A stretch of DNA of 64,000 nucleotides from Sulfuricaulis sp. (GCF_024653915.1 NZ_JANLGY010000011.1:90959-154958), one strand, 5' to 3'; numbered from the stretch's first letter, positions 49,094 to 59,401 are shown. The notes: generated by a model not told the origin, from the sequence alone. Made by a program: numbers and translations.

Positions 49094-49855
49094 ATGCCGC
49101 AACCCAGCCATCACGAACGCAAGACGCATTTTGGCTTCCGCGAAGTCCCGGAATCCGAGAAAGACGGTCTTGTCGCTGGCGTGTTCCATTCGGTCGCCAA
49201 CAAATACGACCTGATGAACGATCTCATGTCGCTGGGCGTCCACCGCTTATGGAAGCAGTATGCGGTGGAGGCGAGCGGCGTACGCGCTGGCATGCGTGTG
49301 CTCGATGTCGCCGGTGGGACCGGTGACCTGGCGGCAAAATTCGCTCTGCGGGTCGGCTGGCGCGGACAGGTGGTGCTCGCCGATATCAACTATTCCATGT
49401 TGGAAATTGGTCGCGGACGTCTGGCGGACGAGGGATACGCGGGCAATGTCGCCTTCGTGCAGGCGAATGCCGAGAACCTGCCGTTTCCGGAAGATCATTT
49501 TGACCGTGTGAGCATCGCTTTCGGGTTGCGCAACGTGACGCACATCGATCGCGCCTTGGCATCCATGTTCCGGATTTTGAAGCCGGGCGGGGCATTACTG
49601 GTGTTGGAATTTTCCCGCCCTGTCGCACCGGGTTTAAGCCGCCTTTACGATGCCTATTCTTTTAATGTCCTGCCGTGGCTGGGGCGCGTGGTGGCGCACG
49701 ATGAAGGCAGTTATCGCTATCTTGCTGAATCGATCCGCAAGCATCCCGATCAGGAAACACTGAAGACCATGATGGAGCGAGCCGGGTTCGAACGCGTGCA
49801 ATATTTCAATTTGACTGGCGGCATCGTCGCCCTGCATAAAGCTTATAAGTACTGA
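49094..49855 (+). CDS. ubiE: UbiE, C-methyltransferase of ubiquinone/menaquinone synthesis
   Basis: 253 residues. SAM-binding [15 protein letters not shown], then [28 protein letters not shown] and the UbiE C-terminal block [20 protein letters not shown]. It methylates the benzoquinol ring. First ubi gene of ubiEJB. Confidence 0.95.
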   Translation: MPQPSHHERKTHFGFREVPESEKDGLVAGVFHSVANKYDLMNDLMSLGVHRLWKQYAVEASGVRAGMRVLDVAGGTGDLAAKFALRVGWRGQVVLADINYSMLEIGRGRLADEGYAGNVAFVQANAENLPFPEDHFDRVSIAFGLRNVTHIDRALASMFRILKPGGALLVLEFSRPVAPGLSRLYDAYSFNVLPWLGRVVAHDEGSYRYLAESIRKHPDQETLKTMMERAGFERVQYFNLTGGIVALHKAYKY

Positions 49856-49874
49856 ACCGGGTTTTTCTCGCCGG

Positions 49875-50498
49875 GTGAATTTCGTGAACGCTGACCAGAC
49901 ATTCATTGCCTTCCTGGAAACTGCCGTCAATCGTTTGTTGCGTCTGGATTCCGCGACGCTTGCGCGCGTTACCGAGCTCAGGGGCAAGGTAATTCGTTTG
50001 CGGACTGTCGGCGACCACCCCTTCGACATTATTGTGTTGCCTGACGAATCCGGACTGCGGCTGCGCAGTCAGCACGACCGTGAGCCGGATGTGACGCTCA
50101 CTGGCGATATCCCCGTGATCTTTCGTTTTGCACTGCGCCGGATTATTCCGGATGTCGTGGCGGAAGGTGAAGTGCAGGTCAGTGGTGACATCGATCTTGG
50201 GCAGCGCTTCCAACGGTTGCTGGAGCAGGCCGATATTGACTGGGAAGAGCAGGCGGCGCGTGTGCTGGGCGATGTGCCTGCACACCAGCTGGGTAATGCC
50301 CTGCGGGATTTGGGCGATTGGTCGAAGCAGGCGATGGGCACACTGAAACAGGATGTCGGCGAATATCTCCAGGAAGAAAGTCGCCTGCTGCCCGTGCGCT
50401 CGCGTGCCGGAGCGTTCCGTCGCTCCGTGGAAACCCTGCAGCGCGATCTGGATAATCTGGAACAACGCCTGGCGCGTTTGCGAGAGACAGCCAAATGA
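49875..50498 (+). CDS. ubiJ: UbiJ, SCP2-domain ubiquinone biosynthesis accessory factor
   Basis: 207 residues. N-terminal SCP2 lipid-binding domain (LRGKVIRLRTVG ... DVTLTGDIPVIFRFALRRIIPDVVAEGEVQVSGD) and a C-terminal coiled region (RRSVETLQRDLDNLEQRLARLRE). It scaffolds the aerobic Ubi complex; UbiT (4119) is its anaerobic counterpart. GTG start at 49875 or 49884. ATGA overlap with ubiB. Confidence 0.92.
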   Translation: MNFVNADQTFIAFLETAVNRLLRLDSATLARVTELRGKVIRLRTVGDHPFDIIVLPDESGLRLRSQHDREPDVTLTGDIPVIFRFALRRIIPDVVAEGEVQVSGDIDLGQRFQRLLEQADIDWEEQAARVLGDVPAHQLGNALRDLGDWSKQAMGTLKQDVGEYLQEESRLLPVRSRAGAFRRSVETLQRDLDNLEQRLARLRETAK

Positions 50499-52153
50499 AG
50501 CGTTTGCGCCAGTTGGGTCGTTTGCTGCGCATTACCCAGGTTTTCGTGCGGCACGATCTCGACGAGTTCGTCACCGCCATCCATCTGTTCCGCCCGTATC
50601 GTCTCGCGTTACGACTGGCGCCGTGGCGGTTGTTTGCACGGCGCAATATTCCGCGCGGCGTGCGTCTGCGCGAGGCGCTTGAGGACCTTGGGCCGGTCTT
50701 CGTCAAGTTTGGTCAGATGCTGTCTACTCGCCCGGATCTGTTGCCGGAGGATATTGCGGATGAGCTCGCCAGACTTCAGGACCGCGTACCGCCGTTCCCG
50801 GGTGATGAATCGGTGCGCTTGGTCGAGCAGGCCCTCGGGGGAAAGCTCGAAACCTGGTTCAGCGAATTCAGCCGTGAACCGATCGCCTCGGCCTCGGTGG
50901 CGCAGGTGCATATCGCGCGGCTGCATGACGGCGCTGAAGTGGCGGTCAAGGTGCTGCGCCCCGGCATCGAATCGGTTATCGAGCGCGATCTGGAATTGCT
51001 TTATTTGCTGGCGCGGCTGGCCCTGCGATATGCCGCAGACACGCACCGGTTGCGCCCGGTCGAGGTGGTGGATGAATTCAGCAAGACCATCCATGACGAA
51101 CTCGATTTGCGGGTGGAATCGGCCAACGCCAGCCGCCTGCGCGCCAATTTCGAGGGTTCGAACCTGCTTCATGTTCCCAAGGTTTATTGGGACCTCACGC
51201 GACGTACGGTGATGGTGCTTGAGCGCATCCACGGTATCCCCGTTAGCAACATCGAAGGCCTGAAAGCGGCCGGTATAGACATGCGCAAGCTCGCGCACAA
51301 CGGCGTGGAGATCTTTTTCACCCAGGCGTTCCGCGACGGTTTTTTCCACGCCGATATGCACCCGGGCAATATCTTTGTTTCGCCGGAAGGTCAGTACCGG
51401 GCGGTAGATTTCGGCATCATGGGCACGCTCGGCGAGAAGGATAAACGTTATCTGGCGGAAAATTTCCTGGCGTTCTTCAACCGCGACTACCATGCCGTGG
51501 CCGATGCCCACCTGCGCGCCGGCTGGGTGCCGCCTGGCACGAGGCTGGTGGAATTCGAGGCAGCGATCCGCACCGTGTGCGAACCGGTGTTTGCCCGGCC
51601 CATCAAGGAAATTTCCTTTGGCCGGTTTTTGTTGCACCTGTTCCAGACGGCGCGCCGTTTCAACATGGAAATCCAGCCGCAGTTGGTGCTGTTGCAAAAG
51701 ACACTTTTCAACATCGAAGGTCTAGGCCGGCGCCTTTATCCCGATCTCGATCTGTGGGAGACCGCCAAGCCCTATCTTGAGCGTTGGATGAGCGAGCATA
51801 TGGGCCCGCGCGCCTTCCTGAAAAGCCTGCGTAAGGAATTTCCAAAGTGGTGGGCGATGTTTCCCGAATTCCCATCGCTGGTGCATGAAAGTCTGCGACG
51901 GGCCAGCCAATCAGAAACCGCTCAGAAATCGCAGGTGCAGGAGCTTGAGCAGCAGCTTCGTCAGTTGCGGCGCAGTCAACGCCGATTGTATTTTGCTATT
52001 GCTGGCAGTGGGTTGCTGATTGCAGGTGCTGTTTTTCTGGGAATTGATATCTCCGCCTCTGATCCGTGGGATTGGCAGCGGGTGACAGGCTGGGTTTTTG
52101 CGGCGGCGGGGGGTTTTATGCTGCTGCGCGGCTGGCCGGGCCGAAATCCTTGA
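50495..52153 (+). CDS. ubiB: UbiB, atypical kinase/ATPase of ubiquinone synthesis
   Basis: 552 residues. UbiB/COQ8 signature: LGPVFVKFGQMLSTRPDLLPEDIADEL (KxGQ), PIASASVAQVH (Ala-rich loop), VKVLRPG lysine, HADMHPGNIFV and VDFGIMG. Two C-terminal membrane helices (YFAIAGSGLLIAGAVFLGI and VFAAAGGFMLL). Supports ubiquinone precursor handling at the membrane. Confidence 0.95.
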   Translation: MKRLRQLGRLLRITQVFVRHDLDEFVTAIHLFRPYRLALRLAPWRLFARRNIPRGVRLREALEDLGPVFVKFGQMLSTRPDLLPEDIADELARLQDRVPPFPGDESVRLVEQALGGKLETWFSEFSREPIASASVAQVHIARLHDGAEVAVKVLRPGIESVIERDLELLYLLARLALRYAADTHRLRPVEVVDEFSKTIHDELDLRVESANASRLRANFEGSNLLHVPKVYWDLTRRTVMVLERIHGIPVSNIEGLKAAGIDMRKLAHNGVEIFFTQAFRDGFFHADMHPGNIFVSPEGQYRAVDFGIMGTLGEKDKRYLAENFLAFFNRDYHAVADAHLRAGWVPPGTRLVEFEAAIRTVCEPVFARPIKEISFGRFLLHLFQTARRFNMEIQPQLVLLQKTLFNIEGLGRRLYPDLDLWETAKPYLERWMSEHMGPRAFLKSLRKEFPKWWAMFPEFPSLVHESLRRASQSETAQKSQVQELEQQLRQLRRSQRRLYFAIAGSGLLIAGAVFLGIDISASDPWDWQRVTGWVFAAAGGFMLLRGWPGRNP

Positions 52154-52222
52154 TCGGCGGTATGTCGGCTATTGGCGCGCTTATGCTAGAATTTCACTTG
52201 ATTGTAATGAAATGATGGTCCG

Positions 52223-53095
52223 ATGACGCCGGTCAACAAAAAAGCTGTCCTCGCAAGCGTAGCCCTGCTGGTCGCGGGGCCGGCCCTGTCCGCGCCGGCG
52301 GGCAAGCTTTCCTGGTTTAACGAAACCCCCTTTGCGGGCGTTGGCGCTCTGGGCGTGCCTGAAGCGCGCCTGTTGACTCCTTCGGACTACACCTCATTTG
52401 GCGTTAATCTTTTCAATTCGAGACAGAACGTCGCGGAGGAAGGATACCCGGCGGATGCCAACACAGTCCGTCTCTACGGCGAAGTCGAATCACAACGTTC
52501 CGGAACCAGCAGTTTTTCATCCGTCGGTAATTCATCCGTCGGTAATTCATCTCTCGGGCGCGTCAACGCATTTGGTGTGAGCTGGCAACATCGCCTGAAT
52601 GCCAAGAACAGTTTCGCGGTGTCAGCCGAATACGGTGAAGGCACGGCCATCTATCCCCAACCGCTGGACACGCTTGATACGCGTGCGGCGTTTTCCTGGA
52701 CCAGCGTGTTGCCGAGTTCCGTCAAGCCGAGCATCACGGGCAGTGTCTTTCTGGGCGATGAAATGGCGCGCGAGGAGATTTACCGGAATCTGGGTCGAAA
52801 ATATTATGGTTTTACCGTCGGCGGCAGCCTGACCTTGTTCCAGTCACACACGCCCTACGTGTCATTCAAGATGCAGCGCAGTTTGTATGAAACCACGGAA
52901 GACTCTCTGTTGCTCTCTCTCCGCAGTGGCGATCGCTCGTTATTGTCGGCAGGTTGGAAGTGGCAGGTTCAGCGCGACCTCAGCCTGCAGGCCGAGGCGA
53001 GCTACGGTTTGGGTGAGGCACCACCCAGTAGTCTGGATCCCTACAGTCTGGAACGCAGCCGAATTTTTTTCGGCACGCGTTTTGGTTTTAAGTAA
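52223..53095 (+). CDS. Predicted outer-membrane beta-barrel protein, unassigned
   Basis: 290 residues. Signal peptide (KKAVLASVALLVAGPALSAPA), alternating strands rich in Tyr/Ser/Gly and a C-terminal Phe (FFGTRFGFK) as in outer-membrane proteins. A 15-bp tandem repeat (52516-52558) encodes SSVGN, SSVGN, SSLGR. No family recognised. An FNR-like TTGAT-tgta-ATGAA lies 12 bp before the ATG. Confidence 0.65.
   Translation: MTPVNKKAVLASVALLVAGPALSAPAGKLSWFNETPFAGVGALGVPEARLLTPSDYTSFGVNLFNSRQNVAEEGYPADANTVRLYGEVESQRSGTSSFSSVGNSSVGNSSLGRVNAFGVSWQHRLNAKNSFAVSAEYGEGTAIYPQPLDTLDTRAAFSWTSVLPSSVKPSITGSVFLGDEMAREEIYRNLGRKYYGFTVGGSLTLFQSHTPYVSFKMQRSLYETTEDSLLLSLRSGDRSLLSAGWKWQVQRDLSLQAEASYGLGEAPPSSLDPYSLERSRIFFGTRFGFK
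52516..52558 (+). repeat. 15-bp tandem repeat inside the outer-membrane protein gene
   Basis: Two exact copies of TTCATCCGTCGGTAA followed by a degenerate third. A multiple of three, so copy changes stay in frame. Confidence 0.8.
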
Positions 53096-53286
53096 GTACT
53101 TATTTCCCCCGCTGTAATCCGGTTGGTCGTACGCACGCTCAGGCGCCGTATCGAGCGTGGACGCCGCTTGCAGGACAAGTTTCGCGGCTACCCCTCACCG
53201 TAGCGATATCCAGACCTGCAACGGTGACCGCCACCAGTTCTTCCATGCTTTTGCCAGAGGAACCAGGACGGTCGCCATGAGGCCTC

Positions 53287-54633
53287 TCAGTTTTTCTGTG
53301 CCTTGAAGAAGCTGATGCCTTTGAGCAGATTTAGCGCTTCCTGCAGCTGATAGTCCTCTACGGCCGGGGCCTTGCCGGTTTCATCTTTCTTCTTGTCGTC
53401 TTTCTTGTCTTCCTTTTTCGGCTCTTCTTTCTGCTTGGCCATTTCATCGCCGTTTTCCAGGTGCCGCGCCAGATCCGCTTCTCTCAGTCGGTCGCCGGCT
53501 TCGCTCTTGGTAAGCTTGGCCTCTTCCGTAACGATATCCGGCACGATGCCCGAGGCCTGAATTGATCTGCCGCTTGGGGTGAAATATCGTGCGGTGGTGA
53601 TTTTGAGTGCCCCGCCGTTGCTGACCGGAATGATGGTCTGCACCGAACCCTTGCCGAAACTTTTTGTGCCCATGATGACGGCGCGTTTGTGGTCCTGCAG
53701 CGCGCCGGCGACGATTTCCGAGGCCGAGGCTGAGCCACCGTTAATCAATATTACGATCGGCGCGCCATTCAGCAGGTCGCCCGGGGTGGCGGACAGTTTC
53801 ATCTTGGAGTCAGTCACGCGACCTTCGGTGTAGACGATCAGGCCTTTGTCGAGGAAGGCGTCGCTCACACCGACCGCGGCGTTGAGCACACCACCCGGGT
53901 TGTTACGCAGGTCGAGCACCATGCCGTGGAGAGGCCCCTTATTGTCGGCCCCAAGTTTCTTAATGGCCTCGGCCAGCCCCTTCTCGGTACCGGCCTGGAA
54001 CTGGGTGATGCGCATGTAGCCGAAACCGGATTCGAGCAGGCGGCTCTTTACGCTCTGGATCTTGATGATGGCGCGCGTGAGAGTGATCTTGAGAGGTTTG
54101 ATGGCACCTTCGCGCACAACGGTGAGCGTAATGTCGGTGCCGGGCTTGCCGCGCATGACGCGCACGGCCTCGGTCAGTGTCATGCCTTTCACGGCCTTGT
54201 CATCGAGGCGGATAACGAGATCGCCTGGTTTGACGCCGGCGCGCGCCGCGGGCGTGTCCTCGATCGGCGAGACGACCTTGACGAAACCGTTTTCCATCGT
54301 GACTTCAATGCCCAGGCCGCCGAACTGGCCTTCGGTTTCCACGCGCATGTCGCGGAAGCTCTCTGCATCGAGGTAGGCGGAATGCGGATCCAATCCCGCG
54401 AGCATCCCCTGGACGGCATCTTCGAGGAGCTTCTTGTCCTCGACCGGTTCAACATAGTCGGCCTTGATGCGGCTGAACACCTCGGTGAAGGTGCGCAGCT
54501 CGTCCAGTGGCAGCGGGGCCAACACCTCTTTGGCCGGTTCGCGCTCGGCCAGGACACCCATGTCCAGGATGAGGGCGGCGCCGACGAACATCCCGAGGAA
54601 CAGGACCAGAATATAACGTGTTGCTAATTTCAT
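53287..54633 (-). CDS. ctpA: CtpA/Prc, carboxy-terminal processing protease (S41)
   Basis: 448 residues. Membrane anchor or signal (RYILVLFLGMFVGAALILDMG), PDZ domain (VSPIEDTPAARAGVKPGDLVIRLD), and catalytic NGGSASASEIVAGALQDHKRAVIMGTKSFGKG with the Ser/Lys dyad. C-terminus is highly charged (KKEDKKDDKKKDE). It trims periplasmic proteins. Third gene of gpmI-envC-ctpA. Confidence 0.94.
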   Translation of the reverse strand: MKLATRYILVLFLGMFVGAALILDMGVLAEREPAKEVLAPLPLDELRTFTEVFSRIKADYVEPVEDKKLLEDAVQGMLAGLDPHSAYLDAESFRDMRVETEGQFGGLGIEVTMENGFVKVVSPIEDTPAARAGVKPGDLVIRLDDKAVKGMTLTEAVRVMRGKPGTDITLTVVREGAIKPLKITLTRAIIKIQSVKSRLLESGFGYMRITQFQAGTEKGLAEAIKKLGADNKGPLHGMVLDLRNNPGGVLNAAVGVSDAFLDKGLIVYTEGRVTDSKMKLSATPGDLLNGAPIVILINGGSASASEIVAGALQDHKRAVIMGTKSFGKGSVQTIIPVSNGGALKITTARYFTPSGRSIQASGIVPDIVTEEAKLTKSEAGDRLREADLARHLENGDEMAKQKEEPKKEDKKDDKKKDETGKAPAVEDYQLQEALNLLKGISFFKAQKN

Positions 54634-54718
54634 ATTTAGTTGATGCTCCGTTTGATGAGCCACCCGTCATGCGGCGGGCGGCGAATAAAGTAATCCTGCT
54701 TCAATCGTTTTGAGGTAA

Positions 54719-54787
54719 ACCCTCACCCTCATTCCCTCCCCCGCTATCGCGGGCGAGGGAGGCGAGCCGGATGCGCTTCGCGCATGC
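54719..54787. repeat. Twin-hairpin dispersed repeat, copy 3
   Basis: CCCTCCCCCGC-tat-CGCGGGCGAGGG, GAGGCGAGCCG, then ATGCGC-ttc-GCGCAT. It begins 17 bp after the envC stop, between envC and ctpA. Confidence 0.7.
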
Positions 54788-54804
54788 TCAGTAAGATTTG
54801 GTTG

Positions 54805-55995
54805 TTAACGTGCTTTGCACCAGATTAGAGGATCGCGCGGTTCTCCGTTCTGTCGAATCTCAAAGTAAAGTCCCGGTTGTTCCATGTCACCGGTATTGCC
54901 CAGGCTGGCGACGGTATTGCCGGCCTCGACCCATTCACCGACTCCCTTGTGCAGGCTTTGATTGTGGCCGTATAGCGTCATATAGCCATCTCCGTGATCC
55001 AGAATCAAGAGTAGCCCAAAACCCCGTAACCAGTCAGCAAACACGACACGTCCACGAAATACGGAAATAACGCTCTGACCCTCCTTGCCGCCGATCAGGA
55101 GTCCGCGCCATTTAAGACTGCCCACGTTTTTGCTTCCACCGTAGCGTGCGAGTATCCGGCCATGGGTGGGCAAGGGCAGGCGTCCCCGCAGTTTGGCAAA
55201 GTGCCTGTTGGCGCCAGGCGGCAGGGGGGAATCGGGCACAACCGTTTTCAATTCTTCGATCAATTGCTCGAGACGCTTTTCGTCCGCGTGTAGCCGGTCG
55301 ATTTGTTTCGACTGGTCGCCCACCTCGCGGTTGAGGCTCGCGAGCAGCATGCTGCGGCGTGCCCGTGAGGTTTCGAGTGCGGTCTTCTGTTCGCGCTGGT
55401 CTGTGCGCATGCTTTCCAGGTCGCGGCGGTGTTCCCGTATTTCCCGTTCAAGTGTCTCGAGACGGGAAAGACTTGTCTGGATATGGCCGATACGTTCGGT
55501 TCGTGCCTGGTTCAGATATTGATAATAGGTAACAACACGCGAGACCCGTGCCGGATTTTCCTGGTTCAGCAGCATTTTGGGGTATTCCTGGCGACCCATG
55601 AGGTAAGCCGTGTAAATCTGGCGCGCCAGCTGTTGACGTTGCGCGCCAAGCTTGCCCTGCTCCCGGGCGGCGCGGGTATTAAGGTCTGCCAGCTTTTTTT
55701 CATTGATGCGCAGTCGCGCGTCGGTTCCCCTCAGGTTGTGCAGCAGACTGCCAATACGACGTTCGAGCCCGCGAACTTCTTCGCGCACGTCGTCGCGCCG
55801 GCCACGGGTATCATTGAGTTTTTCCTGAAGCGTCTCGATGCGGTCACGCAGCTTCTTCAGCCGTGCTTCATCCCCGCCGCGAGTGTCAGCGCCATGGACT
55901 GGATTGAGAAAAGCGATGAGAAATATGCACAGGAATAGTGAGACACCTGCGAGCGTGAATCCGGATTTGCAACGGTTCCTCTTCAGTGCCGGCAT
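54805..55995 (-). CDS. envC: EnvC, murein hydrolase activator (M23 fold)
   Basis: 396 residues. Signal or anchor (FTLAGVSLFLCIFLIAFLNPVHGA), a long coiled coil (~30-250), then a LytM/M23 domain (GRGVVFADWLRGFGLLLILDHGDGYMTLYGHNQSL). The zinc ligands are incomplete, as in EnvC, so it likely activates amidases at division. Confidence 0.92.
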   Translation of the reverse strand: MPALKRNRCKSGFTLAGVSLFLCIFLIAFLNPVHGADTRGGDEARLKKLRDRIETLQEKLNDTRGRRDDVREEVRGLERRIGSLLHNLRGTDARLRINEKKLADLNTRAAREQGKLGAQRQQLARQIYTAYLMGRQEYPKMLLNQENPARVSRVVTYYQYLNQARTERIGHIQTSLSRLETLEREIREHRRDLESMRTDQREQKTALETSRARRSMLLASLNREVGDQSKQIDRLHADEKRLEQLIEELKTVVPDSPLPPGANRHFAKLRGRLPLPTHGRILARYGGSKNVGSLKWRGLLIGGKEGQSVISVFRGRVVFADWLRGFGLLLILDHGDGYMTLYGHNQSLHKGVGEWVEAGNTVASLGNTGDMEQPGLYFEIRQNGEPRDPLIWCKAR

Positions 55996-56024
55996 GAAGG
56001 CGGGAAGACAGAGCGGCGTGCCCT

Positions 56025-57605
56025 TCAGGCGCGACCCTCGGCGGTTGTTTCTTGCTGGCTGAGCAGGGCAACCAGTGGCCGGCCGGTCATTTCGGTCGGC
56101 AAGGGGAGGCCCAGGAGATAGAGCATGGTCGGCGCAATGTCTTCGAGCGCGCCGCTCGGCGCCAGTGTCGCTGGCCTGCCTATATATAGGAAGGGTACCG
56201 GGTTGGTGGTGTGCGCCGTGTGTGGCTGGCCAGTTTCAAAGTCGAACATCTGCTCGGCGTTTCCGTGGTCAGCGGTAATGAGCATTTCACCACTGGTTTC
56301 TTTGACCGCTTTGTAAATGTTCGCCAGACATTGATCCACGGCCTCGATGGCTTTCACGGTGGCGTCAAAATCGCCGGTATGGCCGACCATGTCTGGATTG
56401 GCGATGTTGCAAATGATCACGTCGTAATGTCCTGCGCGGATGGCTTTGACTACTTCTTCCGTGAGCCGCGGCGCACTCATTTCGGGTTTGAGGTTGTAGG
56501 TGGGCACGTCCGTTGGCGAAGGGATCAACAACCGGTCTTCGAATTCAAAGGGAGTTTCGACGCCGCCATTGAAGAAGAAGGTCACGTGCGCGTATTTTTC
56601 GGTTTCTGCGATGCGTAGTTGATGCCGGCCCAAGCTGGCCAGATAGGAGCCCATCACGTTGCGCAAGCGTTCCGGCGGAAATGCGACCGGGACGTGAAAT
56701 TCGGAGTTGTATTCGGTGAGGCTCACAAAGGCGCCCAGCTTGGGAATCGCTTCGCGCCGGAAGGCATCGAAATTCTTTTCGATGAAGGGGCGCGTGATCT
56801 GGCGCGCACGGTCAGACCGGAAATTCATGAAGATGACGACGTCGCCATCGGCGATGCACGCCGGTTTTTCGCCGGGCGGCACGATGACGGTGGCCTTTAC
56901 AAACTCATCTGTTTCGCCCCGGGCGTAGGCCATATCCAGCGCTTCCGAGGCGGTAGGCGCGGTGAAATCCGCCTTGCCCTGCGTCATGAGGTCGTAGGCG
57001 GCCTGGATACGCGGCCAACGATGATCGCGGTCCATGGCGAGGTGGCGGCCGATGATCGAGGCGAAGCGTCCATGTTTCAGGGCGGTAAATTTTTCCTGCA
57101 TCGTCTTGATCGAGGCAGTGGCGCTTTGTGGCGGCGTATCGCGCCCGTCGAGGAAGGCGTGTAAATATAGCCGGGTGGCGCCGCGGCGCACCGCCAGTTC
57201 CGCCACAGCGTGAATATGGTCCTCATGGCTGTGCACGCCGCCGGTTGAAAGCAGGCCCATGATGTGTACCGCGCTTCCGGTCTTGAGCGCCAGATCAATG
57301 GCGTCAGTGAGTGTTTTGTTGGTAAAGAAGGTGCCGGTGCTGATCGCGCGATTGATGCGGGTGTATTCCTGGTAGACCACCCGGCCGGCGCCAAGATTGA
57401 GATGACCGACCTCCGAATTTCCCATCTGGCTGGAAGGCAGGCCGACGGCTGCTTCCGAGGCGTGAATCAGGGTGTGCGGGTACTGCTTCCAGAGCATGTC
57501 CCACGTCGGTTTGCGTGCGGCGGCAATGGCATTGTATTGGGTATCCTGACGATAACCCCAACCATCCAAAATGATGAGAACCAAGGGCTTAGGTATGAAT
57601 GGCAT
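56025..57605 (-). CDS. gpmI: GpmI, cofactor-independent phosphoglycerate mutase
   Basis: 526 residues. [13 protein letters not shown], the phosphoserine segment [45 protein letters not shown] and [10 protein letters not shown] give the two Mn ions and active site. It interconverts 3- and 2-phosphoglycerate. The ATG at 57605 is preferred to a TTG two codons upstream. gpmI-envC-ctpA order is conserved in gammaproteobacteria. Confidence 0.95.
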   Translation of the reverse strand: MPFIPKPLVLIILDGWGYRQDTQYNAIAAARKPTWDMLWKQYPHTLIHASEAAVGLPSSQMGNSEVGHLNLGAGRVVYQEYTRINRAISTGTFFTNKTLTDAIDLALKTGSAVHIMGLLSTGGVHSHEDHIHAVAELAVRRGATRLYLHAFLDGRDTPPQSATASIKTMQEKFTALKHGRFASIIGRHLAMDRDHRWPRIQAAYDLMTQGKADFTAPTASEALDMAYARGETDEFVKATVIVPPGEKPACIADGDVVIFMNFRSDRARQITRPFIEKNFDAFRREAIPKLGAFVSLTEYNSEFHVPVAFPPERLRNVMGSYLASLGRHQLRIAETEKYAHVTFFFNGGVETPFEFEDRLLIPSPTDVPTYNLKPEMSAPRLTEEVVKAIRAGHYDVIICNIANPDMVGHTGDFDATVKAIEAVDQCLANIYKAVKETSGEMLITADHGNAEQMFDFETGQPHTAHTTNPVPFLYIGRPATLAPSGALEDIAPTMLYLLGLPLPTEMTGRPLVALLSQQETTAEGRA

Positions 57606-57752
57606 ACTCAATGACTCAAATATATCGGTATTTCAGTCTTTTCAAAATTATTAATATTGTATAATGTTTTCACTCGCGTATCAGCCTATCCGCTGATTCC
57701 ACGGCTCCGGCAAGGAGGTGTGGGCGACAAGCGATCCATAAGACCTGATGAC

Positions 57753-58088
57753 ATGAGCGCTGCCGCAGAAAAAGTAGAAGATGTGTTGATTACCAACGAA
57801 GATGATATTCATCTTGCCTCCCGGTCCTTGAAAGCCATGGCGCACCCATTGCGTCTGAAAATCCTCTGCATTCTGGGGGGGCATACCGAAGTCAGCGTGC
57901 AGGATATTGTCGAGCAGGTTGGTACCTCGCAAAGCAACATTTCCCAGCATCTTTCCATCCTGCGCGACAAGGGCATACTGGCCGCGCGCAAAGACGCCAA
58001 CAAGGTTTATTATCGGATTGGCGATCCGAAAATCCTGCAATTGATCGGTTCGCTGCGCGAGGCCTTCTGCAGCTCGGTACGTCGCTGA
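57753..58088 (+). CDS. ArsR/SmtB-family regulator, possible persulfide sensor
   Basis: 111 residues, winged helix with LKAMAHPLRLKILCIL and QSNISQHLSILRDKGI. Two cysteines, C39 and C106, are placed like the dithiol pair of BigR/SqrR reactive-sulfur sensors; no ArsR CxC motif. It is followed 124 bp later by a rhodanese gene, which fits sulfur sensing, but that is inferred. Confidence 0.8.
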   Translation: MSAAAEKVEDVLITNEDDIHLASRSLKAMAHPLRLKILCILGGHTEVSVQDIVEQVGTSQSNISQHLSILRDKGILAARKDANKVYYRIGDPKILQLIGSLREAFCSSVRR

Positions 58089-58212
58089 CCCACTTGTTGG
58101 AAACAGCTACCCACTTCTTTACTCAACGACAATCGGTGAAATCCGGAATGGCAATGCCGGTCTGAACATTGTCATTCTGATACCAACAACACGAAAATAT
58201 TTCAATAACTCT

Positions 58213-58626
58213 ATGACACAGTTCGTTATCAATAATTGGTATCTGTTCGTTGCGCTTGGCGTGATTTGTTTCCTGCTGGCAGCTGGCCCCATCAGCCAGA
58301 AAATGTACGGCATCAAAAACGCCAACGCCGCACAGACGGTGCAATTGTTGAATCGCGAGAACGGTGTGGTGGTGGATGTGTGCGAGCCCAAGGAGTTCAG
58401 CGCCGGTCATGTCCCGAACGCGATCAATTTTCCGTTGTCATCGATGAAAGACCGACTGCGCGATCTTGATAAATACAAAAACAAACCGGTCATTGTGAGT
58501 TGCCGCAGCGGCAATCGCTCCATGAAGGGGGCGGTTCTCCTGCGCAAACACGGCTTTCCCACGGTGTACAACCTTTCTGGCGGACTCCAGGCGTGGGAGC
58601 GGGATAATTTGCCAGTGGAGAAGTGA
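58213..58626 (+). CDS. yibN: YibN, membrane-anchored rhodanese-like protein
   Basis: 137 residues. One N-terminal membrane helix (WYLFVALGVICFLLAAGP), then a rhodanese domain with active-site loop SCRSGNRS. First gene of the conserved yibN-grxC-secB-gpsA order. Confidence 0.9.
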   Translation: MTQFVINNWYLFVALGVICFLLAAGPISQKMYGIKNANAAQTVQLLNRENGVVVDVCEPKEFSAGHVPNAINFPLSSMKDRLRDLDKYKNKPVIVSCRSGNRSMKGAVLLRKHGFPTVYNLSGGLQAWERDNLPVEK

Positions 58627-58636
58627 TCTGGCGAAG

Positions 58637-58906
58637 GTGCTGATATATGGCAGCCGCCTCTGCCCCTATTGCCGAATGGCGGAGCGATTGCTGGAAAAAA
58701 AGGGAATTCAGGCCGAGAAAGTGATGGTGGACGAAAATTCGGCGCGCCGAGATGAGATGACCCGCCGCGCGGGTCGGACCAGTGTGCCGCAGATATTCAT
58801 TGGTGAAACGTACGTGGGCGGGTATGCAGAGCTCGCGGTGCTGGAGCGCACAGGTCAACTGGACGCGATGCTCAATTCATGTGAGCGCAATATCAGAGAC
58901 GAATAA
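58637..58906 (+). CDS. grxC: GrxC, glutaredoxin 3
   Basis: 89 residues. Active site CPYC, TSVPQIFI with the cis-Pro and GGYAEL for glutathione. GTG at 58637; a CTG three codons upstream (LAKVLIYG) would restore the E. coli-like N-terminus. Begins 10 bp after yibN. Confidence 0.93.
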   Translation: MLIYGSRLCPYCRMAERLLEKKGIQAEKVMVDENSARRDEMTRRAGRTSVPQIFIGETYVGGYAELAVLERTGQLDAMLNSCERNIRDE

Positions 58907-58927
58907 CACAAGCGAGAGGTAGAGACG

Positions 58928-59401
58928 GTGGAACAGAATCAGGAACAGAAAATCGTTTTCAATATAGAGAAGATATACATCAAGGATGTTTCTTACGAAG
59001 CGCCGGGTGTGCCAATGGCTTTCAGTCAGGCACAAGGTGCGGGAGCGGAAATTGGCGTGCAACTGGGACTGGACCACAATGTACTCAGTTCTGAGCAGGG
59101 CCTGTACGAAGTAGTGATCACGGCGACGGCCACTGCCAAGCGCGAGAACAAGAATATTTTCCTGGTGGAAGTAAAACAGGCAGGTATTTTTCGTATCGGC
59201 GGTGTTGACAGGGATACATTACAGCGCGCGCTTGAAATCACCTGCGCCAATGTAATATTCCCGTTTGCTCGCGAGGCGATTAATGACTTTGTCGAGAAGG
59301 GTGGATTCCCGCAGCTGCTGATCAGCCCGATTAATTTCGAGGCATTGTACGAGCAGAAGCAGTCAGCTTCAGCACCGGCAAGTCAACCAAGTATTAATTG
59401 A
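58928..59401 (+). CDS. secB: SecB, protein-export chaperone
   Basis: 157 residues, GTG start. Seen: IYIKDVSYEAPGVP, VQLGLDHN, EVKQAGIFRI and CANVIFPFAREAINDFVEKGGFPQLLISPINFEALY, typical SecB. It delivers unfolded precursors to SecA. Confidence 0.95.
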   Translation: MEQNQEQKIVFNIEKIYIKDVSYEAPGVPMAFSQAQGAGAEIGVQLGLDHNVLSSEQGLYEVVITATATAKRENKNIFLVEVKQAGIFRIGGVDRDTLQRALEITCANVIFPFAREAINDFVEKGGFPQLLISPINFEALYEQKQSASAPASQPSIN

